The notes beneath the pieces are model-generated. The model was given only the letters and a program-made list of their open reading frames with translations, was not told the DNA's origin and made no database searches. Shown here in pieces: positions 49,962 to 57,997 of a DNA stretch of 64,000 nucleotides (the first letter of the stretch is position 1; the number at the start of each line of letters is the position of its first letter). The translations under genes and the position numbers were made by a program. The stretch covers positions 1 through 64,000 of the forward strand of contig CALVEC010000007.1 of the NCBI GenBank assembly GCA_944326475.1, given 5' to 3'. This stretch comes from Candidatus Gastranaerophilales bacterium (GTDB lineage: Bacteria > Cyanobacteriota > Vampirovibrionia > Gastranaerophilales > Gastranaerophilaceae).

Positions 49962-51599
49962 TTATTTTTTAGAAACAGCCGCTGCTGCAGCTTTTTCGCG
50001 AGCTTCACGATTTGCACGCTTTTTGTCTTCTATTGCTTCCATACGTCTGTTGCGCTTGTAACCGTAAGAGAAGTAAATTGCAAGACCGATAAAAAGCCAC
50101 AATGGGAATAGTAATGCTGTTTTACCCATGCTTATGACAGCAACGACCATCAATGTACCGCACAGCAGTATTCCGAGCGCAGGAAACAGCGGAGAACAAG
50201 GAACTTTAAATGGTCTTGGTCTATCCGGATCAGTTTTTCTAAGTATCAATACACCAATACATACTATTATAAATGAAGTAAATACGCTGAAGATACAAAG
50301 ACTTGCAGCCAAATTCAAATCCAGGAACATACAGCCAATTACCATAGCGATTCCAACAACCCAGGTAATTACATGCGGAGTTTTATAGACGGGGTGAACT
50401 TTTTTCAATATAGTCGGGAAAAAGTTATCACGCGCCATTGAGAATAAGATTCTTGTGGCAGCAAGCTGCATAACGAGAAGCACCGAAGTCAATCCGGTCA
50501 ATGCACCTACAGAAATCAAACCGGCAACCCAGCCTTGACCTGTAACCTGCATTGCATGTGCAATCGGCGCATGAATATTTATCATATCCCATCTGACAAC
50601 ACCCGTTAAAACAAGTGCTACAAATATATATACAACCGTACATAAAACCAGTGTGCCGATAATACCTATCGGAATATCTCTTTGCGGATTTTTCGTTTCC
50701 TCAGCAGCCGTCGAGATTGCATCAAAACCTGTATAAGCAAAGAATATAGTAAAAGCACTAATCAAAACACTACCGAGTCCGTTAGGCATAAACGGAGTCC
50801 AGTTGTCAGGTTTTACATAAAATGCACCGACACCGATAAATAAACCTATAACCACGAGTTTTATGATAACCATAATTCCGGCCATATTTTTTGACTCGGA
50901 AATACCTTTTACAAGAATTGCCGTAACCAGCAATATCATCAAAATTGCGGGAATATTAACGGATAAAGGTATTAAACCGAACAGATGGGGAATATGATCT
51001 GCCGGATTCAACCCCATTTTAAGGTAAGCTGCTTTTGCTGTACCATAATCACTGACCAGCCACAAAGGCGGATACATGATATGGTGTGCAATACCCTGCA
51101 AAAATGCCGGAAGATGTGCAGTATACGGTTCAAATCCGCGCAAAAACTGAAGCAAATAGCCTGTCCAACTGCATGCAACCGCAATATTTCCGATTGTGTA
51201 TTGAAGCATCAATACCCAGCCGACTATCCAGGCTGCAAGTTCACCCATTGTTGCAAAAGTATAGGTGTAAACACCGCCCGAGACAGGAATCATTGAAGCA
51301 AATTCCGCATAACACAATGCTGAAAATATACACGCTATCGCCGCAATAATCATTGAAATAATCAAAGCAGGTCCGGCTCCGGGGTGTTCCGGAGTTCCTA
51401 CAACGGCTGAACCAACCATTGAAAAGATTCCGGCACCTATTACCGCACCGATACCCAAAATGATTAAATCTACCCAGTTAAGTGTTTTTTTAAGTCCCGT
51501 TTCTGCTGATTGAGCAAGCATATCATCCGGATTCTTTGTCTTCAATAACTTTGAAACAAAGCGCTCAACCAAACCTGCTTCTGTTACGTCTTGGCTCAT
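49962..51599 (-). CDS. APC-family amino acid permease
   Basis: 545-aa integral membrane protein with about 12-14 helices. N-terminal LGIGAVIGAGIFSMVGSA is the APC helix-1 GxG motif, EFASMIPVSGGVYTYTFATMGELAAWIVGW covers helices 2-3, and FAYTGFDAISTAAEETKNPQRDIPIGI is the typical helix-6 region. Closest in layout to cationic or YfnA-like transporters. Substrate not determined. The C-terminus ends in a long Lys/Ala-rich cytosolic tail. The gene follows glyQ by 16 bp. Confidence 0.92.
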   Translation of the reverse strand: MSQDVTEAGLVERFVSKLLKTKNPDDMLAQSAETGLKKTLNWVDLIILGIGAVIGAGIFSMVGSAVVGTPEHPGAGPALIISMIIAAIACIFSALCYAEFASMIPVSGGVYTYTFATMGELAAWIVGWVLMLQYTIGNIAVACSWTGYLLQFLRGFEPYTAHLPAFLQGIAHHIMYPPLWLVSDYGTAKAAYLKMGLNPADHIPHLFGLIPLSVNIPAILMILLVTAILVKGISESKNMAGIMVIIKLVVIGLFIGVGAFYVKPDNWTPFMPNGLGSVLISAFTIFFAYTGFDAISTAAEETKNPQRDIPIGIIGTLVLCTVVYIFVALVLTGVVRWDMINIHAPIAHAMQVTGQGWVAGLISVGALTGLTSVLLVMQLAATRILFSMARDNFFPTILKKVHPVYKTPHVITWVVGIAMVIGCMFLDLNLAASLCIFSVFTSFIIVCIGVLILRKTDPDRPRPFKVPCSPLFPALGILLCGTLMVVAVISMGKTALLFPLWLFIGLAIYFSYGYKRNRRMEAIEDKKRANREAREKAAAAAVSKK

Positions 51600-51615
51600 G
51601 TAAATTTATCCTTTA

Positions 51616-52491
51616 CTATTTTTTTAATAAGGGGAAACCCAGTTTTTCTCTCTGTTCTACGTATAACTTAGCTACCATCGCAGCCATTCTTCTTACCCTG
51701 TTTATGAAATTGATTCTTTCATCTTTGCTGATAACACCGCGTGCATCAAGCAAATTGAAAGTATGGGAACATTTCAAAACATAATCGTACGCGGGAAGTA
51801 CAAGACTGTTTTCCACGCAATTTTCAACTTCTGCCTGAAAAATATCAAACATTTTGAACAATCTTTCAGCACTTGACACCTCAAAATTATACTTAGACTG
51901 CTCAATTTCGTTTTGAAGATATATTTCGCCGTATTTTAATTCTTTATTCCACATAACGTCATAAACCGAATTTACGTTTTGCAGATACATTGCAATTCTC
52001 TCAAGCCCGTATGTCAGTTCAAGAGCAACCGGTCTGATTTCCAAACCGCCGACCTGCTGGAAATATGTAAACTGGGTAATTTCCATACCATCAAGCCATA
52101 CTTCCCAGCCGACACCGGCTGCACCCAAAGTGGGAGATTCCCAGTTGTCTTCAACAAATCTGACATCGTGCTTTGATAAATCAATGCCCATAGCCTCAAG
52201 GCTCTTAAGGTATAACTCCTGAGCGTTGTCCGGAGAAGGCTTTAAGATAACCTGATACTGAAAATAATGACCGAGTCTGTTTGGATTTTCTCCGTATCTT
52301 GCATCGGTCGGTCTTCTGCAAGGTTCAACCATTGCCGTATTCCAAGGCTCAGGTCCCAATGAACGTAAAAACGTAGCAGGGTTCATGGTACTTGCACCTT
52401 TTTCAATATCGTAAGGCTGTTGAATTATACATCCATAGTCTGACCAAAATTTTGATAAATTTAAAATTAATTCTTGAAAAGTTAAAGCCAA
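51616..52491 (-). CDS. glyQ: Glycine--tRNA ligase alpha subunit
   Basis: Catalytic class II subunit of the alpha2beta2 glycyl-tRNA synthetase. The 291-aa protein opens with [19 protein letters not shown] and has the class motifs [29 protein letters not shown] (motif 2 region), [15 protein letters not shown]-like sequence, [16 protein letters not shown] and [12 protein letters not shown] (motif 3). The start is TTG (TTGGCTTTAAC) with AGAGAA upstream. The beta subunit glyS is not adjacent. Confidence 0.97.
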   Translation of the reverse strand: MALTFQELILNLSKFWSDYGCIIQQPYDIEKGASTMNPATFLRSLGPEPWNTAMVEPCRRPTDARYGENPNRLGHYFQYQVILKPSPDNAQELYLKSLEAMGIDLSKHDVRFVEDNWESPTLGAAGVGWEVWLDGMEITQFTYFQQVGGLEIRPVALELTYGLERIAMYLQNVNSVYDVMWNKELKYGEIYLQNEIEQSKYNFEVSSAERLFKMFDIFQAEVENCVENSLVLPAYDYVLKCSHTFNLLDARGVISKDERINFINRVRRMAAMVAKLYVEQREKLGFPLLKK

Positions 52492-52682
52492 TTTATTCTC
52501 TATTCCTACACGTTTAGCTCTAATATTATATAATAATAAATTTTATTTTACAAACCATTGTTATAAATAGTTTGCAAATTATGTAACATGTAAGACACAT
52601 GCAAGACGCGCTTTTTGCCCTTATAACAATTAATTTGCTATGATTGTACCACTGCATTTAAATTGTAACAAAATTCATGTTT

Positions 52683-52711
52683 TTGCCATTTATATTCTGT
52701 TTTGTCATGAT
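52683..52711 (+). promoter_or_regulatory. Promoter placing the spmA start at +1
   Basis: TTGCCA (52683-52688), 17-nt spacer, CATGAT (52706-52711), six A, then ATG at 52718. No Shine-Dalgarno. Confidence 0.5.
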
Positions 52712-52717
52712 AAAAAA

Positions 52718-53335
52718 ATGAATTACATCTGGTTTTTTATAATTTTAATTTCAATAATTTCAGCAGCAATCACAGGTAAAATGGAAAATCTGATAAATGC
52801 CGTGTTAAACAGCGCACAAAAAGCAATAGAAGTTTCAATTTATTTAGCCGGCATAATGGCTTTCTGGTTAGGTATAATGCGCATTGCCGAAAAATCAAAA
52901 CTGGTAAATATAATATCTGAATTTCTTTCTCCTGCCGCAAAATTTTTGTTCCCGTCCGTACCGAAAAATAGCCCGGTAATCGGTGATATTGCAATGAATT
53001 TTACGGCAAATGCTATCGGCGTGACAAACGCAGCTACTCCGATGGGGATTCAGGCACTGAAAGGTTTACAAGAATTAAACAAAGAAAAAAGTTCAGCTTC
53101 TAACGATATGTGTATGCTTGTCGCAATGAACACTGCGTCATTTCAGCTTGTTCCGGCGACAGTCATTGCAGTTCTTGCAGCAAACGGTGCAAAAAATCCG
53201 ACTGAAATAGTTTTGCCGACGCTGATTGTTACAACAATTTCATTTTTATCAGCAATCCTGATTGCAAAAATTCTCGAAAAAATCATGCCCGCTCAAAATA
53301 CAAATAATACGGAACAAACCGGAGGTGAAAAATGA
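52718..53335 (+). CDS. spmA: SpmA-like membrane protein
   Basis: Nucleoside-recognition (Gate) domain membrane protein. 205 aa from the ATG at 52718 (MNYIWFFI), preferred over an upstream start because of the promoter and the membrane helix at once. Motifs include GIMAFWLGIMRIAEKSKLV, a helix with PNSPVIGDIAMNFTANAIGVTNAATPMG-like sequence and CMLVAMNTASFQLVPATVIA. In Bacillus, spmA/spmB affect spore core dehydration, but homologues are common in non-sporulating bacteria, probably as transporter halves. The stop overlaps spmB. Confidence 0.9.
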   Translation: MNYIWFFIILISIISAAITGKMENLINAVLNSAQKAIEVSIYLAGIMAFWLGIMRIAEKSKLVNIISEFLSPAAKFLFPSVPKNSPVIGDIAMNFTANAIGVTNAATPMGIQALKGLQELNKEKSSASNDMCMLVAMNTASFQLVPATVIAVLAANGAKNPTEIVLPTLIVTTISFLSAILIAKILEKIMPAQNTNNTEQTGGEK

Positions 53336-53871
53336 CATTAAAATCAATTATGGACGTCATTTCAGTCTGGCTCATTCCGCTAATTATAATTGCCGTTTTA
53401 ACTTTCGGATTAATAAAAAAAATTCCGGTTTATGAAGTATTTATTGACGGCGCAAAAGACGGACTAAAAATTACTGTTGAAATTATACCGTATCTGCTTG
53501 CCATAATGGTCGCAGTCGGAATGCTCAGAGCGTCAGGTGCAATTGAACTTTTACAAACGATTTTAGGCGGAATACTAAACAAATTCGATGTTCCTGTTGA
53601 TGTTCTGCCGGTTATGATTGTACGCTCACTTTCAGGCAGCGCCGTTTTGGGATTATTTTCAGATATTGCAAGCCAGCATGATGTGGAATCTTACACTACA
53701 AAACTTGCGGCAATAATGGTCGGAAGTTCTGAAACAACATTCTACATACTTGCTGTATACTTTGGTGCAGTCGGAATAAAAAAATTAAGGCATGCCCTTC
53801 TGACAGGGATATTATCCGATTGTGTCGGAATAATTGCGGCTATTGCTGTTGCAAGGTGGCTATTTTTGTAA
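53332..53871 (+). CDS. spmB: SpmB-like membrane protein
   Basis: Partner of the preceding gene, coupled by an ATGA overlap, with GGAGGTG upstream. 179 aa with the SpmB sequence VYEVFIDGAKDGLKITVEIIPYLLAIMVAVGMLRASGAIELL and PVMIVRSLSGSAVLGLFSDI, then VGSSETTFYILAVYFG. Membrane helices alternate as in the family. The two proteins are expected to form one transport complex. Function in this organism unknown. Confidence 0.92.
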   Translation: MTLKSIMDVISVWLIPLIIIAVLTFGLIKKIPVYEVFIDGAKDGLKITVEIIPYLLAIMVAVGMLRASGAIELLQTILGGILNKFDVPVDVLPVMIVRSLSGSAVLGLFSDIASQHDVESYTTKLAAIMVGSSETTFYILAVYFGAVGIKKLRHALLTGILSDCVGIIAAIAVARWLFL

Positions 53872-53920
53872 TATTTGCTAAAATAAATATATAATTATAA
53901 CAGCATGGGTTAATTTTAAT

Positions 53921-54754
53921 ATGATAAAAAGAATATTCTTAAGTTTTTTATTGTGCACTGTTTTTTTGCTTTGCGGATGCAGCAAAAAAGAAGAACAGCA
54001 GCCTGACAAACTATCCGCGATAAAAGAACGCGGGCATCTTATTGTCGGAGTTAAATACGATACAAAACCCTTCGGCTTTATAGACAAAGACAATGTTTTA
54101 AAAGGTTATGACGTTGACTTAGCGAGGGCGCTTGCCGGTAAAATCTGCGGTAATGAAAAAAATGTTGTTTTCAAACAAGTCTCTCCAAGCAATCGTATTT
54201 CTAAACTAAACTCCGGTGAAGTCGACATTTTAATTGCAACAATGACTATAACCCCCCAGCGAGAAGAAGTTGTCAGATTTTCAAAACCTTATTATACGGT
54301 CGGACAAGCAATTATGGTACCAAAAGGAAGTCCGATTGAAACTATTGCCAACCTCAACGGAAAACGAACAATTGTCGTACTGGGAACAACCGGTGAAAAA
54401 AATCTCAGAAGATTTGCACCCGAAGCACGTGTTCTCGGATACAGAACTTATGAACAGGCTTTTCAAGCGTTAAAAGAAAAAAGAGCTATGGCTTTCACAA
54501 GTGATGACACAATTCTTTCAGGATTTGCGCAGGATTATCCGGAATTTATTATTCTCCCGCAGCGATATACAAAAGAAGGTTACGCAATTGCAATGCAAAA
54601 AGGAGAATCAACTGACTCTCTGGCTCTTGACATAAATCACATACTTGAAGAAATGACAAGAGACGGAACACTTGTTGCTTTAAAACATAAATGGGTTCCT
54701 TCTGAATCCGACAAACAAATCCTTTCAAAAAGATTGAAAAGACAAATAAAATGA
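53921..54754 (+). CDS. Amino-acid-type ABC solute-binding lipoprotein
   Basis: Family 3 periplasmic binding protein, 277 aa. The start is a lipoprotein signal with lipobox LLCGC (Cys at about residue 20). The binding fold follows: LIVGVKYDTKPFGFID, VDLARALAGKI, LNSGEVDILIATMTITPQREEVVRFSKPYY (the SBP-bac-3 signature), LGTTGEKNLRRF and KRAMAFTSDD. No permease or ATPase genes are adjacent, so it may work with a distant transporter or as an orphan sensor. AT-rich leader without a clear Shine-Dalgarno. Confidence 0.9.
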   Translation: MIKRIFLSFLLCTVFLLCGCSKKEEQQPDKLSAIKERGHLIVGVKYDTKPFGFIDKDNVLKGYDVDLARALAGKICGNEKNVVFKQVSPSNRISKLNSGEVDILIATMTITPQREEVVRFSKPYYTVGQAIMVPKGSPIETIANLNGKRTIVVLGTTGEKNLRRFAPEARVLGYRTYEQAFQALKEKRAMAFTSDDTILSGFAQDYPEFIILPQRYTKEGYAIAMQKGESTDSLALDINHILEEMTRDGTLVALKHKWVPSESDKQILSKRLKRQIK

Positions 54755-54763
54755 GGTAGAAAA

Positions 54764-55039
54764 ATGAAAAAAATCTTCGGAATTTTATTTTTATCGTTTT
54801 TAATTGCTTCAACAGCGCAGGCAGAAAACTATGTCCCCTCATCAGCGGAATATCCGACAGACGGAACCGTTGTAGTTCAGGAATATGACGAACAAATGCA
54901 AGCTGCAGATGAAGAAACAAAAAAGGCAAAATCTAAAAAAACCGGAAAAAAATTTCCAAGAATTATAAGACCGGCTATATACAATCCACAGGATTTAAAC
55001 GCCGGCAGTTATTATAAAAGACGCTATATTGGATATTAG
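54764..55039 (+). CDS. Small secreted hypothetical protein, 91 aa
   Basis: Clear signal peptide (MKKIFGILFLSFLIASTAQA) followed by a short, charged, low-complexity mature part with a KKAKSKKTGKK basic stretch and the ending AGSYYKRRYIGY. Unknown family. SD GAGGTAG is 5 nt before the ATG. It follows the binding-protein gene by 9 bp, so it is probably co-transcribed. The final codons overlap the stop of the convergent 308-aa gene by 4 bp. Confidence 0.65.
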   Translation: MKKIFGILFLSFLIASTAQAENYVPSSAEYPTDGTVVVQEYDEQMQAADEETKKAKSKKTGKKFPRIIRPAIYNPQDLNAGSYYKRRYIGY

Positions 55040-55962
55040 GTGTTGCCTATTGCAACCTCAGAAAGAATATCTTTAAAGTTTTTAACCAAAACTTCCGCAA
55101 AATCAAGCGGGTCAATCTGAGTGATAACAGCCGACAGGAAGTCGTCAGGCAGTTCTTGAACCATCTTAATCAAATCTTCCGGTTCAAGTTTATCCATCGC
55201 TTTTACTATTTCAGGTTTGTCTAACTGTTTGAGCGGGAATATGAGTGCGTCTTTTGAAAATTCCGTGAAAAGTTCAGGCTCATCTTTTGTTAAATGGAGA
55301 ATTATTCCCATTTTTTCTTCTTTTTCAAAGCATTTCAAAGCCTCTTTAAAATGATCTGGTTTCAGTTTTTCCAAAAATTGAAATATCTGTTCAGGTTCCA
55401 TTTCAAGATTTTCCATTTTTTTACCAGTCATTTTCTTTATAAATTTTTGCATCATTTTATTTAACTTATCCGGATCTATGGTCTTTATATAGTCCATAAT
55501 TTTGTCTTTATCCAGTTTGTCCGAATCAAAAAATTTATTGATTTCTTTTTCCGGAATCATCTTCAAAAATCTTTCCGGAGAAATTTTGTTAAACAAAATT
55601 TTTGCCATTTTCTCTTTAGGCAGTTTATATATAAGCTGCAAAAGTTTTTCTTTTGTGAAAAACATAAGCCCCATAAGCAAATCCTGCTGGTCCAGATATT
55701 GCAGTAAATAAATTAAATCAGCGGTGTTCAGGTTTCGTAAAATACGATATCTGTTTTCAGGGCTGGCAAGTTTAAAAAGTTTTACAAGCTCTCTGGGATT
55801 ACTCAAAACATCCATCTCAAAATCCGCAGCCTGAGTATTGCCCTGAGCTGCTTCGGCTTCCATTATCTCGTCTATCGTCTTATACGTATACTGGTTTATA
55901 CGAGACGTGCCGATTTGATAATTTTTTGCAAGATAGCTTAAATCTATGTCTAATCTAATCAT
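55036..55962 (-). CDS. Helical repeat protein, MgtE-N/FliG-like
   Basis: 308-aa all-helical protein. From about residue 55 it consists of repeats of 25-35 residues with the pattern L-x2-L-x3-D-L-x2-L-x2-L and LLKLI-type helices (LVKLFKLASPENRYRILRNL; KLLQLIYKLPKEKMAKILFN; PEELIKMVQELPDDFL-like), as in the MgtE cytosolic N-domain and the FliG middle domain. No transmembrane part, so not an MgtE transporter. Probably a protein-binding scaffold. A link to the flagellar genes is possible but unsupported by location. The start lacks a strong Shine-Dalgarno. Confidence 0.6.
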   Translation of the reverse strand: MIRLDIDLSYLAKNYQIGTSRINQYTYKTIDEIMEAEAAQGNTQAADFEMDVLSNPRELVKLFKLASPENRYRILRNLNTADLIYLLQYLDQQDLLMGLMFFTKEKLLQLIYKLPKEKMAKILFNKISPERFLKMIPEKEINKFFDSDKLDKDKIMDYIKTIDPDKLNKMMQKFIKKMTGKKMENLEMEPEQIFQFLEKLKPDHFKEALKCFEKEEKMGIILHLTKDEPELFTEFSKDALIFPLKQLDKPEIVKAMDKLEPEDLIKMVQELPDDFLSAVITQIDPLDFAEVLVKNFKDILSEVAIGNT

Positions 55963-56182
55963 GGATGCTCGCCCTGCTTATTTACTTGTACCGACCGATT
56001 TGTTTAACATACTTTTTATAATACGTCAAACGTATCTATAATAATAAAAACATTTATATACAAAGTATTGAAGTAATTCGAGAAATTGTAACTTTTCGTA
56101 ACAAATTAATTAAATTCACTCAAAGTCAATAATTTTGATATTTAACTAAATCCAATATTTCAAATACAACCTCCAGAGATAC
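55963..56182. other. Gene-free region left of the tRNA-Pro array
   Basis: About 220 AT-rich bases with no convincing ORF. It must contain the promoter of the helical repeat gene (minus strand). Nothing else was recognised. Confidence 0.4.
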
Positions 56183-56210
56183 AGATCCTGAAACAAGTTC
56201 AGGATGACAG
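56183..56210. repeat. Dispersed palindromic repeat
   Basis: agatcctgaaacaagttcag and the next 8 nt form a palindrome (ATCCTGAA-aca-aGTTCAGGAT type) of the same family as those at 7362-7700. Confidence 0.6.
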
Positions 56211-56214
56211 TTCG

Positions 56215-56710
56215 GAGATAGCGTAAGCGTATCTTTGGCGTGTTGTGGCAAGATGAAATCTTGTCCTGCCATTTGTGTATACAGAAAAAATCGGGATGAT
56301 AGGCTCATCGTAGGCGAGGTACGAGCCGTACGAGAGCGAACCAGAACCGCCAAAAGATAGCGTAAGCGTTATCTTTGGCGTGTTGTGGCAAGATGAAATC
56401 TTGTCCTGCCATTTGTGTATACAGAAAAAATCGGGATGATAGGCTCATCGTAGGCGAGGTACGAGCCGTACGAGAGCGAACCAGAACCGCCAAAAGATAG
56501 CGTAAGCGTTATCTTTGGCGTGTTGTGGCAAGATGAAATCTTGTCCTGCCATTTGTGTATACAGAAAAAATCGGGATGATAGGCTCATCGTAGGCGAGGT
56601 ACGAGCCGTACGAGAGCGAACCAGAACCGCCAAAAGATAGCGTAAGCGTTATCTTTGGCGTGTTGTGGCAAGATGAAATCTTGTCCTGCCATTTGCGTAT
56701 ACAGAAAAAA
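56215..56710 (-). repeat. Tandem array, 140-bp period, built from the tRNA-Pro 3' end
   Basis: The sequence cgggatga starts at 56292, 56432, 56572 and 56712, exactly 140 bp apart. The last belongs to the tRNA-Pro gene; the three others follow the same upstream run (tgtatacagaaaaaat) but turn into non-tRNA sequence after 9 tRNA nucleotides. Units also contain a hairpin CAAGAT-GAA-ATCTTG whose flanks (GCAAGATGAAATCTTGTC) resemble the tRNA T-arm in inverted orientation, and AGATAGCG-taa-GCGTTATCT. Similar in concept to the rtT repeats after E. coli tyrT. Short ORFs on both strands recur by repetition only. Confidence 0.88.
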
Positions 56711-56784
56711 TCGGGATGACAAGATTCGAACTTGCGACCCCCGCGACCCGAACACGGTGCGCTACCAAGCTGCGCTACATCCCG
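56711..56784 (-). tRNA. tRNA-Pro (anticodon CGG)
   Basis: Minus-strand cloverleaf: acceptor CGGGATG pairing with CATCCCG, D-arm GCGCAGCTTGGTAGCGC, anticodon stem CCGTG/CGCGG with loop TTCGGGT (CGG), T-arm GCAAG-TTCGAAT-CTTGT, discriminator A. No CCA encoded. The 140-bp array lies directly downstream of its 3' end and shares that end. Confidence 0.95.
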
Positions 56785-56824
56785 ACATATTCAAGATATC
56801 CACAAAGCTTTACTGTTTCCTCTT

Positions 56825-56851
56825 AAAAATATGACATTTAGTCATATTTTT
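56825..56851. terminator. Perfect AT-rich hairpin upstream of tRNA-Pro
   Basis: AAAAATATGAC pairs with GTCATATTTTT around a 5-nt loop. The T-rich end would let it act as a terminator in either direction, most likely for the gene unit at 57094. A partial copy of the tRNA 5' end and flank (tcccgacat) lies just after it at 56863-56871. Confidence 0.45.
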
Positions 56852-56963
56852 CTCTGCAGAGTATCCCGACATTCATATTCTGTTTTCAAATACATGATAA
56901 TTTTATCATAAAAATAATAAAAACAAGACCACGAGCAAAAAAATACAAGATATATGCTTATTC

Positions 56964-57053
56964 CTATCGGACAAGTATGAAACAATGCAGTTTAGTAAAC
57001 AATCTTTTAATCTAATCAACTCTGCATTAGTATAAATCATACTTATCCGATAG
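56964..57053. repeat. Large inverted repeat
   Basis: CTATCGGACAAGTATGA (56964-56980) pairs with TCATACTTATCCGATAG (57037-57053), 16 of 17 plus a G-T. Inside it AATGCAG (56984-56990) pairs with CTGCATT (57022-57028). The 30-nt interior is AT-rich. Could be a small MITE-like element or the 3' UTR structure of the gene at 57094. Confidence 0.6.
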
Positions 57054-57093
57054 TAAGACAGTTACCGTGACAAATCCAAACTGTAAACTATAT

Positions 57094-57339
57094 TTATGAG
57101 AAAATCATTTGTTGAATTTCAATTTCCTCGATATCGCAAAGTTCATTTGCAATATCAACAGCCTTTTTATCGTCGATAATTTCTAACAAAATTAATCCTT
57201 TGGGTGAACATTGTCCGTTAATTTCCTCGTGAAGCCCTATTCTTGTTTTTATAATACATCCGAACTTTGTGAGGATTTCTTGTACAGCAATCGCACTTTG
57301 AAGCCGGTTACTGATTTTTATACCAATAATTGTTGTCAT
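57094..57339 (-). CDS. Small ACT-like / TM1266-type protein
   Basis: 81-aa single-domain protein. The pattern IIGIKISNR-AIAVQEILTKFGCIIKTRIGLHE, then GLILLEIIDDKKAVDIANEL and a final IEIQQMIF, follows the ferredoxin-like ACT/NikR-C fold and resembles the small TM1266-type family annotated near iron-only hydrogenase systems. No hydrogenase gene is visible. It could be an allosteric or regulatory protein. SD AAGGAGA is well placed. An inverted repeat lies 40 bp past the stop. Confidence 0.65.
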   Translation of the reverse strand: MTTIIGIKISNRLQSAIAVQEILTKFGCIIKTRIGLHEEINGQCSPKGLILLEIIDDKKAVDIANELCDIEEIEIQQMIFS

Positions 57340-57354
57340 AAAATTCTCCTTAAA

Positions 57355-57385
57355 AAAATACCCGCACCGGATGTGCAGGTATTTT
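57355..57385 (-). terminator. Terminator of the hsp20 gene
   Basis: AAAATACC-c-GCAC pairs with GTGC-a-GGTATTTT around a 5-nt loop. It lies 9 bp past the hsp20 stop, with a TTTTTTTA run on the minus strand. Confidence 0.8.
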
Positions 57386-57393
57386 AAATCCTG

Positions 57394-57846
57394 TTATTTT
57401 ACTTCCAGTTTTTTATTTTCTTCTTCTTCTTTTTTGAGTTTTGGGAGGTCAAGACGCAAAACCCCGTGTTCAAGCCTTGCTTCAGAATCTTTTATATCTA
57501 TTTCATGAGGGAAATAGACTGTTCTTGAATAATTGCCGTAACGAAATTCTGTTTTGTGATATTTGTGATTTTTTTCTTCTTTTTCTTCTTCTTTTTTGGC
57601 GCTGATTGTGACTGAAGATTTGTTGATATCAATATCAAGATTTTCTTTTTTCACACCGGGCACTTCCGCTTTTATTTTATATCCGTTGTCAAACTCCTGA
57701 ACATCAATAGGCATAGCCATTCCGTCAATTTCTTTTTCAAGAATATATTCAGGAAAAACTGTATCAAAACTTTTTCTGAGTATAGTATTAATTTCATCAT
57801 TCAATGAACTCATGAAAGTATCGGGTTTTCTTATGAGATATTTCAT
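57394..57846 (-). CDS. Small heat-shock protein, Hsp20/alpha-crystallin
   Basis: ATP-independent holdase chaperone. The 150-aa protein has an N-terminal arm, an alpha-crystallin domain (FDNGYKIKAEVPGVKKENLDIDINKSSVTISA; KTEFRYGNYSRTVYFPHEIDIKDSEARLEHGVLRLDLPK, containing the GVL motif) and a Lys/Glu-rich tail. The C-terminal I-x-I/V motif is not clear. The ATG has a perfect GGAGG 7 nt upstream. No HrcA-type CIRCE repeat was seen. Confidence 0.95.
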   Translation of the reverse strand: MKYLIRKPDTFMSSLNDEINTILRKSFDTVFPEYILEKEIDGMAMPIDVQEFDNGYKIKAEVPGVKKENLDIDINKSSVTISAKKEEEKEEKNHKYHKTEFRYGNYSRTVYFPHEIDIKDSEARLEHGVLRLDLPKLKKEEEENKKLEVK

Positions 57847-57886
57847 TCAAGCCTCCTTTGTTAATCTATACTTATTTTTTACAAAA

Positions 57887-57921
57887 AAAATGATACTTAC
57901 ATTGCCTGTAAGTATCATTTT
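57887..57921 (-). terminator. Terminator of the 104-aa gene
   Basis: A 14-bp perfect stem (AAAATGATACTTAC pairing with GTAAGTATCATTTT) with a 7-nt loop lies 76 bp past the 104-aa gene stop. The A-run on the plus side gives T-rich sequence on the minus strand. Confidence 0.8.
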
Positions 57922-57997
57922 CAAATCTAGTTAAAACCGGCTAAATCAGGAGTTACAGTTATTGTTGTTGATTTTAGATTTCAGATTATTTCAATAT

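Noticed and set aside
56126-56633. Repeated 62-75-aa ORFs on the minus strand (MAVLVRSR...)
   Set aside because: They arise from the 140-bp tandem repeat. The unit length is not a multiple of 3, there is no Shine-Dalgarno, and the real signal is the tRNA 3' end.
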